Assembly (NCBI GenBank): GCA_030917665.1 | Contig: JAUPUH010000041.1 | Coordinates: 1 to 15,798, forward strand | DNA from: Patescibacteria group bacterium | GTDB taxonomy: Bacteria > Patescibacteriota > Minisyncoccia > Phycocordibacterales > PALSA-1337 | DNA length: 15,798 bases | Reading direction: 5' to 3' | Part shown: in pieces, positions 1 to 6,615 of the stretch | Layout of the letters: every line of letters begins with the position of its first letter | How positions within the stretch are numbered: position 1 is the stretch's first letter | Notes under the pieces: generated by a model | The model's database searches: none | Told to the model about the DNA's origin: nothing | Seen by the model: the letters and a program-made list of their open reading frames with translations, nothing else | Translations under genes and position numbers: made by a program

Positions 1-100
1 AAGAAATGATAACCTTCGCACCTTTTGAGGTGAAGGCTTTTGCGAGGGCTTTTCCGAGGCCTCGACTCGCACCAGTTATTACAATTACTTTATTTTCCAT
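1..100 (-). CDS. Short-chain dehydrogenase/reductase (SDR), N-terminal fragment, cut by window edge
   Basis: Reading leftwards from an ATG at 98-100, the first 33 codons begin MENKVIVITGASRGLGKALA and then continue with a short helix and a second beta strand (KVIIS). The TGASRGLG stretch at residues 9-16 is the TGxxxGxG nucleotide-binding turn of classical SDR oxidoreductases, so an NAD(P)-binding Rossmann start is clear. Substrate and the YxxxK active site lie outside the window. The start codon overlaps the last 11 bp of the uracil-DNA glycosylase gene (stop TAA at 90-92), so the two are probably co-transcribed. No Shine-Dalgarno motif is visible. Family assignment is firm; the specific function cannot be told from 33 residues. 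Confidence 0.8.
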   Translation of the reverse strand, partial: MENKVIVITGASRGLGKALAKAFTSKGAKVIIS

Positions 101-686
101 ATTTTTTGAGTATTTTAAAATCCTGATTTAAGACTGTTATTTGTTTACGACTGTATAGTGCCACACTGGGGTGATAGAGCGCAACTATATGAATTGGACC
201 GTACGACGCTTGTGCGCTGTAAATCTTGCCGTGCGCCTTTCCAATCGGTTCAAGCTGAGTATCAAGTCCAAATTTTTTCATAACATAACTCATTGCATGA
301 CGCCCAAGTGTCCCAATGACTTTGGGCCGAATAATCTCAATTTGCCGATCTAGAAATTCTCCATATATCCTAATCTCTTTTGGCGACGGGTCTCGGTTTT
401 GAGGCGGGCGATCTTTGACGATACTTGTAATATAAACTTCTTTACGATTGATACCTGTACTTACAAAAAGTTGATCAAGGACTCTCCCTGCAGCTCCACA
501 AAAAGGCAAACCAGTGAGAGCTTCATTTTTTCCTGGTGCCTCACCTATAAGCATTATTTGGGAATAACAACTCCCCTCACCAACAACTGGAAGATAATTA
601 TTCTTTACCCGATACTTGTAGAGAGGTGATGTTGAAAGCGCAAGAATTTCATCCTTGATTTTCTTCAACTCACGAACCCTATTCAT
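90..686 (-). CDS. Uracil-DNA glycosylase, family 4-like, lacking the Fe-S cysteines
   Basis: Predicted to excise uracil from DNA as the first step of base-excision repair. The 198-aa product has the family-4 motif A (GEAPGKNE, residues 48-55, followed by TGLPFCGAAG at 58-67), the segment VKDRPPQNRDP (90-100), VIGTLGRHA (123-131) and the motif-B histidine HPS (172-174). Typical family-4 enzymes hold a [4Fe-4S] cluster with four cysteines (CxxCPL, VKCRPP, and one in the next helix). Here the equivalent positions are Leu17, Ser20, Asp92 and Tyr108, so the cluster should be absent; the remaining cysteines (40, 63) are elsewhere. I chose ATG at 684-686 because the residues after it match the family N-terminus and the longer reading would overlap the preceding gene by about 150 bp. 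It overlaps that gene by 8 bp and the SDR gene by 11 bp, so the three form a tight operon. No ribosome-binding motif is seen. Confidence 0.85.
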   Translation of the reverse strand: MNRVRELKKIKDEILALSTSPLYKYRVKNNYLPVVGEGSCYSQIMLIGEAPGKNEALTGLPFCGAAGRVLDQLFVSTGINRKEVYITSIVKDRPPQNRDPSPKEIRIYGEFLDRQIEIIRPKVIGTLGRHAMSYVMKKFGLDTQLEPIGKAHGKIYSAQASYGPIHIVALYHPSVALYSRKQITVLNQDFKILKKYGK

Positions 687-1200
687 AAAGCTGGATGTTG
701 TCGTTGTCCTTAAGGGCTCTTTTTGATAGTTCCTTCGGCAAGTATTCAATTCTAATACCTGTATTCTTTTTACAAAAGTCATGTTCCCAACGAGATCCAA
801 AAGAAGACTCCCAACCATGAATAAAATGAACAACCGCTATTCTTCCTGAAGAAAAAAGCGGCTTATAAAAATTCTCTAGAATCGGTATGCAGTGAATCTC
901 ATTCTGATTCATCTTTTGCCACATTTGGCATAGATTATCCATTTTTGCTTGGAAAGGAATTTGGCTAAAAATATTAAAACCCTCATCCTTTGAAAGCATT
1001 TCGATAATCTTTTCAAATACGTAAAGATTTCCAGGGACAGTTCCCACTCCTCCAGTAGAAATAGGACCGGATACCATATGAATCTCTCCTTCGATCTTTG
1101 CGATCACGTTTAAAGCGACTCTCGCAAGCTCCTCGAAGCTCTGCGCTTTTGAGAGGGCTTGTTCGTCTTCGGATGCCCAATGTAAAAAATGTATGCTCAT
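679..1200 (-). CDS. Uncharacterised protein with a nucleoside 2-deoxyribosyltransferase/DUF4406-like pattern
   Basis: A 173-aa soluble protein that I do not recognise as a named enzyme. VSGPI at residues 43-47 ends a beta strand in the way that nucleoside 2-deoxyribosyltransferase-like (DUF4406-type) proteins begin their substrate loop. It is followed by a helix with N58 and F62 and a second strand FNIFSQIPF (75-83). Near the C-terminus HFIHGWESSFGSRWEHDFC (125-143) resembles the family segment in which a glutamate sits at the start of a helix; E139 is the candidate. If correct it would cleave or transfer deoxyribosides of nucleotides, which would fit its place before a uracil-DNA glycosylase and after a nuclease. 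That is inference; the similarity is weak. It has its own promoter (1209-1237) and overlaps the next gene by 8 bp. Confidence 0.6.
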   Translation of the reverse strand: MSIHFLHWASEDEQALSKAQSFEELARVALNVIAKIEGEIHMVSGPISTGGVGTVPGNLYVFEKIIEMLSKDEGFNIFSQIPFQAKMDNLCQMWQKMNQNEIHCIPILENFYKPLFSSGRIAVVHFIHGWESSFGSRWEHDFCKKNTGIRIEYLPKELSKRALKDNDNIQLYE

Positions 1201-1208
1201 GTAATGCT

Positions 1209-1237
1209 ATTATAGATTTATCTAACTAATTCCGCAA
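1209..1237 (-). promoter_or_regulatory. Predicted sigma70-type promoter, leaderless, for the 173-aa gene
   Basis: On the minus strand a perfect TATAAT (1209-1214) lies 17 bp from a weak -35 TTGCGG (1232-1237). Only 8 nt separate the -10 from the ATG at 1200, so transcription would start 0-2 nt before the start codon. The -35 lies in the 3' end of the nuclease gene. The perfect -10 is the main support. Confidence 0.6.
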
Positions 1238-2064
1238 ACGCTTTTGATTTCAGAAATAACTTCCTCGCTTTCAGCTGACTTCATGCCAATCTCTTTGAGG
1301 ATGTGGGGTTCGTTATAAATATCAGTACAAAGCACGACACCTTTTGATAGAAGTACCTTTTTGTGTGCATTTGAAAGCGACGCAAGGCATGTAAAGGGGT
1401 GCAAGTGTAGCTCTTCAATAATATCTTGCAGGTTGCCCTTGTGTGGATAGTTCCAACCAAGCATCTTGAGTCCCTGACACTCACCATAGCGTATCGCTTG
1501 ATCAGTGAACTTTGTGTTTGTTATGAGCCAGCCTTCGCCTAGTTTCCGGACAACGCCTCCATAATTAAACATATTTCCGCGAAGATCATCGAAACGCGCC
1601 TTTATATAGAGAGCGACCTTCAAATCAGACTTCATTCCAAGTTCATTATGAAATTTCGCCTCAACCATCATGAGCTTATCCTTGTTCCAAGCGACAACGT
1701 CGACTTCATGGGCCACACAAACACCAAGGACAGTCTGGTCAGTTAGAGTTTCATATCCCCAAGCTTGGAAAATCCGAGAGATGAATTTTTCAAATGGAAA
1801 ACCGTCAGGACCGAGTTCAGAAAGGGCTCGTCTAAGCGAATATTTGACTGCCATCGGCATCGAATGCTTACGGAGAAGCTTGAATGCCCGTGAATATATT
1901 TCACTTGTCGGCATTCCATCATACATTTCTCTGCTGACATTATCGATTACGTCCTCAATGATTTGTTCACTGCCTCCAGCATTTCTAAGAGATTCTATGA
2001 GTTTACTTTCTTCAAAAAGTTCTTTTGTTCCATCTGCCTTAGTGATGGTTATAAGGTGATTCAT
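1222..2064 (-). CDS. ATP-cone domain fused to an Mrr-type PD-(D/E)xK nuclease
   Basis: A 280-aa two-part protein. Residues about 4-90 form an ATP-cone (ITKADGTKELFEESKLIESL at 5-24, then helices ending MAVKYSLRRALSELGP), the nucleotide-sensing module best known from ribonucleotide reductases and NrdR. Residues about 91-210 resemble an Mrr/PD-(D/E)xK endonuclease: FEKFISRIFQAWGY (91-104), D122 in HEVDVVAW, the E135-A-K137 pair in MMVEAKFHN, ALYIKARFDDL (151-161) and LITNTKFTDQA (170-180). The last ~65 residues (FTCLASL..., HILKEIGM, SEEVISEIK) look like a small helical, HhH-like DNA-binding tail. Such a layout suggests a DNase whose activity depends on ATP/dATP; target and biological role (repair, defence) are unknown. 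ATG at 2062-2064 overlaps the mnmA stop as ATGA, indicating translational coupling; the in-frame ATG 27 bp further upstream is less likely. Confidence 0.8.
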   Translation of the reverse strand: MNHLITITKADGTKELFEESKLIESLRNAGGSEQIIEDVIDNVSREMYDGMPTSEIYSRAFKLLRKHSMPMAVKYSLRRALSELGPDGFPFEKFISRIFQAWGYETLTDQTVLGVCVAHEVDVVAWNKDKLMMVEAKFHNELGMKSDLKVALYIKARFDDLRGNMFNYGGVVRKLGEGWLITNTKFTDQAIRYGECQGLKMLGWNYPHKGNLQDIIEELHLHPFTCLASLSNAHKKVLLSKGVVLCTDIYNEPHILKEIGMKSAESEEVISEIKSVCGIS

Positions 2065-3113
2065 GCAGATAGTATACCACCACCAAGACATACTTTGCCA
2101 TCATAAACAACAAGCGACTGTCCAGGAGAAATAGTATATTGAGATTTAATGAACTCGACAGTGGTTTGGTCAATGAATTTAATTTCCTGCAATTCCTCAC
2201 GGTACCGTGATCTCGCGAGTAAAATTTTATTCACAGGAACACTGCCCTGATTCCAATTAACATCATCTAAATTAATTTTTGTAATCCCGTTTGGCAACGC
2301 CCCATCAGTTTTATTCGCAACAGTAACTGTATTCTTCTCAATGTCTTTTGAAATAACATAATACGGCAAATCATGGGGAGACTTTTTCGTTATAGTAAAT
2401 CCGTGTCGCTCGCCGATAGTAAAAAAGAAGGCTCCGTCATGTTCCCCAATGATGTTTCCTTTTTCATCGAGTACATCACCCTTTTTTGAATCGATATAGT
2501 GAGAAAGAAAATCTTTTATATCAATTTTGCCTATAAAGCAAAGTCCCTGACTATCTTTCTTCTCCGCATTCGGCAAACCAAACTTCTTTGCCAGCTTTCG
2601 CACCCCAGGTTTCTCGATGTTTCCCACCGGAAAAAGTGTTCTTGAAAGTTGCTCTTCCGTGAGAGTCCAGAGAAAATATGACTGATCTTTATTTTTATCA
2701 TCTCCTGCAACAAGTTTTCCGTCTTCTATCTGAGCATAGTGTCCTGTCGCTACAAAGTCAGCGCCTTGTTTCATGGCCCAATTGAAAAACCCGCCAAACT
2801 TTACGTAACGGTTACACATCACATCAGGATTTGGAGTTCTTCCAACCTTGTACTCGCGAATCATGTAGTCCACAACCCCCTCCTTATACTCCTTTTCAAG
2901 ATCCAACGTTACAAAAGGTATATCAAGCTTAGCGGCAACACGCATGGCGTCGAGTCGATCTTCTTTCCAAGTACAAGTAATCCAATCAGGCTGCCAAACC
3001 TTAATAAACACCCCTACGACGTCGTAACCGGCTTTTTTGAGTAAAGCAGCAGAGACGGAGCTATCCACTCCGCCTGACATGCCCATATAGACTTTTTTCC
3101 TATTTCCTGACAT
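2061..3113 (-). CDS. mnmA: tRNA-uridine 2-sulfurtransferase MnmA
   Basis: Installs the 2-thio group on the wobble uridine U34 of tRNA-Lys, -Glu and -Gln in the cytoplasm, using ATP to adenylate the base and a persulfide to deliver sulfur. The 350-aa length is normal for the family. The PP-loop SGGVDSS is at residues 13-19. The two catalytic cysteines are present: C100 in NPDVMCNRYVKFG and C192 in DSQGLCFIG. TGHYAQ (123-128), DQSYFLW (143-149) and GEHDGAFFFTIGERHGF (about 223-239) are family hallmarks, and the C-terminal beta-barrel is complete. It is followed by the ATP-cone nuclease with an ATGA overlap, and preceded by its own promoter; the mltG stop is 27 bp upstream. The sulfur-relay partner (IscS, TusA-type proteins) is not in the window. 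Confidence 0.96.
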   Translation of the reverse strand: MSGNRKKVYMGMSGGVDSSVSAALLKKAGYDVVGVFIKVWQPDWITCTWKEDRLDAMRVAAKLDIPFVTLDLEKEYKEGVVDYMIREYKVGRTPNPDVMCNRYVKFGGFFNWAMKQGADFVATGHYAQIEDGKLVAGDDKNKDQSYFLWTLTEEQLSRTLFPVGNIEKPGVRKLAKKFGLPNAEKKDSQGLCFIGKIDIKDFLSHYIDSKKGDVLDEKGNIIGEHDGAFFFTIGERHGFTITKKSPHDLPYYVISKDIEKNTVTVANKTDGALPNGITKINLDDVNWNQGSVPVNKILLARSRYREELQEIKFIDQTTVEFIKSQYTISPGQSLVVYDGKVCLGGGILSA

Positions 3114-3119
3114 AACTCG

Positions 3120-3148
3120 AGTATAGGCTACTCAAGCATTTATTTCAA
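3120..3148 (-). promoter_or_regulatory. Predicted sigma70-type promoter of mnmA, leaderless
   Basis: TTGAAA (-35, 3143-3148) and TATACT (-10, 3120-3125) are separated by exactly 17 bp, each matching consensus at five of six positions. Only 6 nt follow the -10 before the mnmA ATG, so the predicted transcription start is the A of the ATG itself. The -35 overlaps the last codons and stop of mltG. Confidence 0.7.
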
Positions 3149-4108
3149 ATAAGTATTTTTGTTCACGAGATGCCCGTCATATGTTGAAGCATATCGCATG
3201 GTTCCGTCCTTTCCAGTAAGATAAAACCAGTAGGGTGTTTCGATCGGTGTTACTGTATCGAGAACCGTAGCTAGACTTGGGTTTGAAATCGGTGCAATCG
3301 GCAAACCTTTATTCGTGTACGTGTTGTAAGGCGAATCAACTTTCAGGTCATCATACGTGAATCCTCCCGCTTTTCCTGTGGTGTAATAAAACGGCGCATC
3401 AACTTGGAGTGGCATCCCTTTCGCGATTCTTTTCCAGAGTATACCGGCTATTATCTTTCGTGACTCATCTGCATATGCTTCTTTTTCAACAAGTGAGGCC
3501 ATAATAATAATTTCATTAAGAGGCTTCTTAAAAGCGATCACTTCCTTCTCAATCGTTGTGATTTTGTCATTGAAATTCTCTCTCATGGTTCTGATGATTT
3601 CCTCCGGCTTAGCATTTGCAAGAAAATAATAGGTATCTGGGTAAAGATAGCCCTCGTATTCGCGTGCCAACGAAACAAATCGTGGTGCATTAAAATCAGA
3701 AAGATTCTTAAGGAAAATAAATGCCATATCATAGACATTTGTTCCCTCTGGAATCACAATGCGCACCTTAGGCTGGCCTTGATGTCCCTTTGCCATTCTG
3801 TATGCAATTGAAAAAAGGTTTTGTTTTTCTGCAAACCGATAATCACCCGCGTATATACCGCGGTTTTTCGAAAGGATTATCGTCGATAGTTTAAAGAAAA
3901 ATTTTGAAGAAATTGCATTTTTCTCATAGAGATCATCAGCGGCACTTGATATGGTATCACCCTTCTGAACATGTATATCAAATCTTTCTTGCGGAAAATC
4001 CTTTGGCGGTTGTGAAATAACAACAAGAGTAAGAACACCAAGCGCCACAACGATAAAGCTGACATTTTTCTTCCAGTGTCTGGAAAATGATCTGTTAAAG
4101 TTTCGCAT
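3140..4108 (-). CDS. mltG: Endolytic murein transglycosylase MltG (YceG-like)
   Basis: Cuts nascent peptidoglycan glycan strands at the outer face of the cytoplasmic membrane and so sets strand length. The 322-aa protein has a short basic N-terminus and one membrane anchor (about 17-32). A LysM-like subdomain follows (FDIHVQKGDTISSAADDLYE, 43-62). The catalytic domain contains EGYLYPDTYYF (152-162), the catalytic glutamate E208 in ASLVEKEA (204-211), LQVDAPFYY (234-242) and SPYNTY followed by KGLPIAPISNPS (267-278). The usual GLPPGPI(A/S)NP appears here as GLPIAPISNP, a local change outside the catalytic residue. It starts 3 bp after the stop of the membrane protein gene before it, so both are one transcription unit; no ribosome-binding motif is visible. 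Confidence 0.94.
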   Translation of the reverse strand: MRNFNRSFSRHWKKNVSFIVVALGVLTLVVISQPPKDFPQERFDIHVQKGDTISSAADDLYEKNAISSKFFFKLSTIILSKNRGIYAGDYRFAEKQNLFSIAYRMAKGHQGQPKVRIVIPEGTNVYDMAFIFLKNLSDFNAPRFVSLAREYEGYLYPDTYYFLANAKPEEIIRTMRENFNDKITTIEKEVIAFKKPLNEIIIMASLVEKEAYADESRKIIAGILWKRIAKGMPLQVDAPFYYTTGKAGGFTYDDLKVDSPYNTYTNKGLPIAPISNPSLATVLDTVTPIETPYWFYLTGKDGTMRYASTYDGHLVNKNTYLK

Positions 4109-4111
4109 GGG

Positions 4112-5422
4112 TTAGATTGGAAGATTTGATGGTGCCTGACTCTTTTTTGAAGCGATACGTGGAAGATTTGGAGTCTGAGCGACTTGACCAGGCAAATGGT
4201 AGATAGTCGCAAGTTCCTCAACATTTAGCACGAGTGGCTTTCCAATCTCCGGTTTATAAAAGAAAGATCTTCTCTTGAATGCTTCGAGACCCTTTCTCTT
4301 CTCCCTTCTCTTACGAATGTTATTGTAGTCTTGCCATGGATAGTCGAAGCCGTCGAGCCAATTGGTTACACCAAAGCTGTTTAGGTGTGGTGAAGCAAAG
4401 GCACGTAAAAGTGATCTCTGAGCAGTTATGTTTGTTCCATTAAAGAAATCCTTCTTCCCCATATAAATTGAACGCATTCCAACATCGAAGGCAATTTTAG
4501 AAATACTTCGTTCCAACGCTGAAATTCGTTCCTGCTGACCCTTCGTAGGATTTGGAAATTTAGCGACAGTTGGATCACTGCCTGGCGGCATCGCTTCCTT
4601 TCTAATTTTTTCAATCTCCTTCTTCGCCTGCTCCTTCCATTTATCAGTCTTACCAAACCATGTCCCCATTTTTCTTTGTTCACCTTTATGCGCGCGTATA
4701 ATTATTTGGAACCAGCACTGCTGATTTGCTCCAATTGAACCCATAAATTCGATTACAGAGTTCAATGGGTCAACCTTATTTTCCTCATCTACTATTTCTC
4801 GTTCAATTCCATAATCAACATATGTCTTGATTGGGTACGGGTCAGGAGTGGAAAGCTCATAATCAATGACATAAAGATCCATTTCTTTCGGATCGTAATG
4901 GACTGATTTTGTGTAATCAGGAATTTCATGAATCTCAATGTTTGGATATTGTGCATAAAGACTACTTTCAATAAGTCCCTTGTACTTCTTTTGTGTGTAT
5001 ATTACAAACTTTACCTTGCCCTCTATAGAAATAATTTCAAATGAAAAATGGGCTCGAAGCTTACCATCCCACCAGCGGTCAATAAAGGTAGTTTCACCCC
5101 CAGTCTGTCTTAATGACATAAAAAACGTCTCCATCGCTAGAGGCGACTTCGTTATCTCTTGTGGGAGCTTAATATCAAGAAGTATCCACTCCTGCTTATA
5201 AAGAAAACGTGAGCGGACATACAAGAGCCAAGTCCTCCAAAAAGTGTACATCAGAAAGAAAGGAAACCAGAAAAATGACGAAGCGAGTATAAAAGCAAAC
5301 ACATCACTGAAGAGTTTGAGGTATTCAGCTCCAAGTGCTGGAGCAAAAAATGCGACGCAAAGTGCTGGGATGATTATGGCGCTTAGCCAGAGAGGTGAAT
5401 AAATTACTACTTTCTCAAACAT
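4112..5422 (-). CDS. CPR-type membrane protein, probably DUF8128 family, function unknown
   Basis: A 436-aa protein starting MFEKVVIYSPLW, with two membrane segments (about 9-30 and 40-66) and a large cytoplasmic domain. KSPLAMETFFMSL (92-104) and TTFIDRWWDGKLRAHFSFEI (111-130) are the recognisable conserved stretches. A charged amphipathic region rich in Lys/Glu lies in the middle, and the C-terminus has EELATIYHLPG (402-412) followed by TPNLPRI and a run ending PSNLP. I recall proteins of this plan as common in Parcubacteria, often near VirB4/TraG-like ATPases, and the HLPG-type tail also occurs in such ATPases; I see no ATPase here. A role in membrane or envelope machinery is therefore only a guess. 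The ATG at 5420-5422 is preferred over an upstream in-frame ATG at 5449 because that one lies across the predicted -10 box. It heads an operon with mltG. Confidence 0.78.
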   Translation of the reverse strand: MFEKVVIYSPLWLSAIIIPALCVAFFAPALGAEYLKLFSDVFAFILASSFFWFPFFLMYTFWRTWLLYVRSRFLYKQEWILLDIKLPQEITKSPLAMETFFMSLRQTGGETTFIDRWWDGKLRAHFSFEIISIEGKVKFVIYTQKKYKGLIESSLYAQYPNIEIHEIPDYTKSVHYDPKEMDLYVIDYELSTPDPYPIKTYVDYGIEREIVDEENKVDPLNSVIEFMGSIGANQQCWFQIIIRAHKGEQRKMGTWFGKTDKWKEQAKKEIEKIRKEAMPPGSDPTVAKFPNPTKGQQERISALERSISKIAFDVGMRSIYMGKKDFFNGTNITAQRSLLRAFASPHLNSFGVTNWLDGFDYPWQDYNNIRKRREKRKGLEAFKRRSFFYKPEIGKPLVLNVEELATIYHLPGQVAQTPNLPRIASKKSQAPSNLPI

Positions 5423-5431
5423 ATGCAAATA

Positions 5432-5460
5432 ATTATAGCATATGGTCAAAAATTGTTTAA
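5432..5460 (-). promoter_or_regulatory. Extended -10 promoter of the DUF8128-like/mltG operon, leaderless
   Basis: TGC-TATAAT (5432-5440, minus strand) is a perfect extended -10. A weak TTAAAC (5455-5460) sits 17 bp upstream. The -10 ends 9 nt before the ATG at 5422, predicting a leader of about 2-4 nt. Confidence 0.7.
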
Positions 5461-5461
5461 T

Positions 5462-5490
5462 AAGAAAAAGACCGGCTGACCGGTCCTTTT
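5462..5490 (-). terminator. Rho-independent terminator of the sigma4-HARE gene
   Basis: GACCGG (5470-5475) and CCGGTC (5480-5485) form a perfect 6-bp GC-rich stem with a 4-nt loop, followed on the minus strand by TTTTTCTT. It begins about 10 bp after the stop at 5496 and separates that gene from the next operon. Confidence 0.9.
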
Positions 5491-5495
5491 CTCTT

Positions 5496-6542
5496 TTATG
5501 CTGTTGCTTTTGATTCAGCTACATCGTACTTTCCGTCCTTTGTTTTTTTGAAGAATCTTTGGTTTTGGAGATTGACCATGATTGTATTCTCTTTGACGTA
5601 TCGTTCCTTCAAAACCTTATCGATGATATCCTCTTTCGTAAGTGGACCATTCTTTTCGATTATGTTTTTTATAACATCCTTAACGACTCCAGACATATAG
5701 CCCCACTCTCGAAGCGCATAAAGCCCTCGTCCTACGAGCACAAAACGCTTGTCCTTGATAAGTTCGTTGTGAGTTGTCGCAACGTGAGCCTTTTTCTTGA
5801 ATACCTGAGTGATCTGCTTCGCTACTTCTTTGAAGTGGATAGGAGATCCATGCTTTCGGATGACAAGAAATGCGTAATCTCGCATGCCCTTTGTCTTAAC
5901 GTTTGGAGAGTGAGCAACGCCCCATTCACCAATCGCATTCTTTCCAAGTGACTTTGAAAGAGAGAGCCATCGCTTGATGATCTCTTGATTTTTGTACTTT
6001 TCTGAGACAAGTTCAAGATGGCTGAGGAATTTGCCGACAATTTCTGATTCAGGAAGAAGGTCATCATCTGAAAGACCACTGTAAAGTTTTCGCAAAGAAT
6101 CCTCAACTTGCTTGGCAAGTTCTTCATTTACATGCCATCGATGCTTGAATTCATCATCTTCTTTTCGCTTCTTGAATATATCTCCAATGACAAGAATAAA
6201 GTGAATGTTGTTTTGGAGAGATTTATCCTTTGCGACATGACCAAGAAAATCATCCTCAACTACTATTCCACCGAGGCTGTGAAGTAGATCTTCAAGCTCG
6301 CTGAAGGCTGTTTTTTCAGATTTATATGCATCAGACTTTCTGATGTTTGCGAGAGCGTAATTTTCAATCTGTCGAACACGCTCACGTGTAATGCCATACA
6401 ATTTTCCGATTGCATCGAGGGTCATCTTTTCAGTGTCCTTTCCGAGTCCGTATCTTTTGACAAGGACTTCGCGAGCACGGTCAGGTAGAGCTGAAAGAAG
6501 GCGTTTCGTTGTCTGTTTTGGTTTGAATTGCACGGTAGCCAT
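5496..6542 (-). CDS. Sigma-70 region 4 / HARE-HTH hybrid transcription regulator
   Basis: A 348-aa DNA-binding protein of at least three parts. Residues about 15-69 (LPDRAREVLVKRYGLG, then LDAIGKLYGITRERVRQIEN at 42-61) are a textbook sigma70 region 4 helix-turn-helix, the part that contacts -35 elements. Residues about 78-200 are a helical middle region that I do not recognise. Residues about 219-282 (RDYAFLVIRKHGSPIHFKEV ... AHVATTHNELI ... FVLVGRGLYALREWGY) are a HARE-HTH winged helix, the fold of the RNA polymerase delta subunit N-terminus. Residues about 284-342 look like a further winged helix. Sigma regions 2 and 3 are absent, so it cannot be a complete sigma factor; an RNA-polymerase-associated or -35-binding regulator is the likely role. 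It has its own promoter and terminator and stands as a single-gene unit, unless leuS transcripts read into it. Confidence 0.85.
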   Translation of the reverse strand: MATVQFKPKQTTKRLLSALPDRAREVLVKRYGLGKDTEKMTLDAIGKLYGITRERVRQIENYALANIRKSDAYKSEKTAFSELEDLLHSLGGIVVEDDFLGHVAKDKSLQNNIHFILVIGDIFKKRKEDDEFKHRWHVNEELAKQVEDSLRKLYSGLSDDDLLPESEIVGKFLSHLELVSEKYKNQEIIKRWLSLSKSLGKNAIGEWGVAHSPNVKTKGMRDYAFLVIRKHGSPIHFKEVAKQITQVFKKKAHVATTHNELIKDKRFVLVGRGLYALREWGYMSGVVKDVIKNIIEKNGPLTKEDIIDKVLKERYVKENTIMVNLQNQRFFKKTKDGKYDVAESKATA

Positions 6543-6568
6543 ACAATGTTTGTTATTTATGTATATTG

Positions 6569-6597
6569 ATACTACATTACCATTAATACAATGTCAA
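6569..6597 (-). promoter_or_regulatory. Sigma70-type promoter of the sigma4-HARE gene
   Basis: A consensus TTGACA (6592-6597) lies 17 bp from TAGTAT (6569-6574; four of six). The start point would be near 6562, giving a leader of about 20 nt, longer than for most genes here. No Shine-Dalgarno motif occurs in that leader. No leuS terminator is visible between 6597 and 6616. Confidence 0.7.
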
Positions 6598-6615
6598 TAG
6601 AATGGCTAAATAAGG

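Noticed and set aside
687..833. N-terminal extension of the uracil-DNA glycosylase (49 extra residues from an ATG at 833)
   Set aside because: It would overlap the preceding gene by about 150 bp and has no resemblance to the family; the internal ATG at 686 matches the family start.
2061..2063. TGA as a possible sense codon (glycine, as in Gracilibacteria)
   Set aside because: TGA ends mnmA exactly at its normal family length and also ends the 47-aa gene; no conserved gene needs in-frame TGA read-through.
2065..2091. Upstream in-frame ATG of the ATP-cone nuclease
   Set aside because: The ATG at 2064 gives the classic ATGA overlap with mnmA and places the ATP-cone right at the N-terminus.
5423..5449. 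Upstream in-frame ATG of the DUF8128-like gene
   Set aside because: The nine extra codons span the perfect extended -10 box, so they would not be on the transcript.
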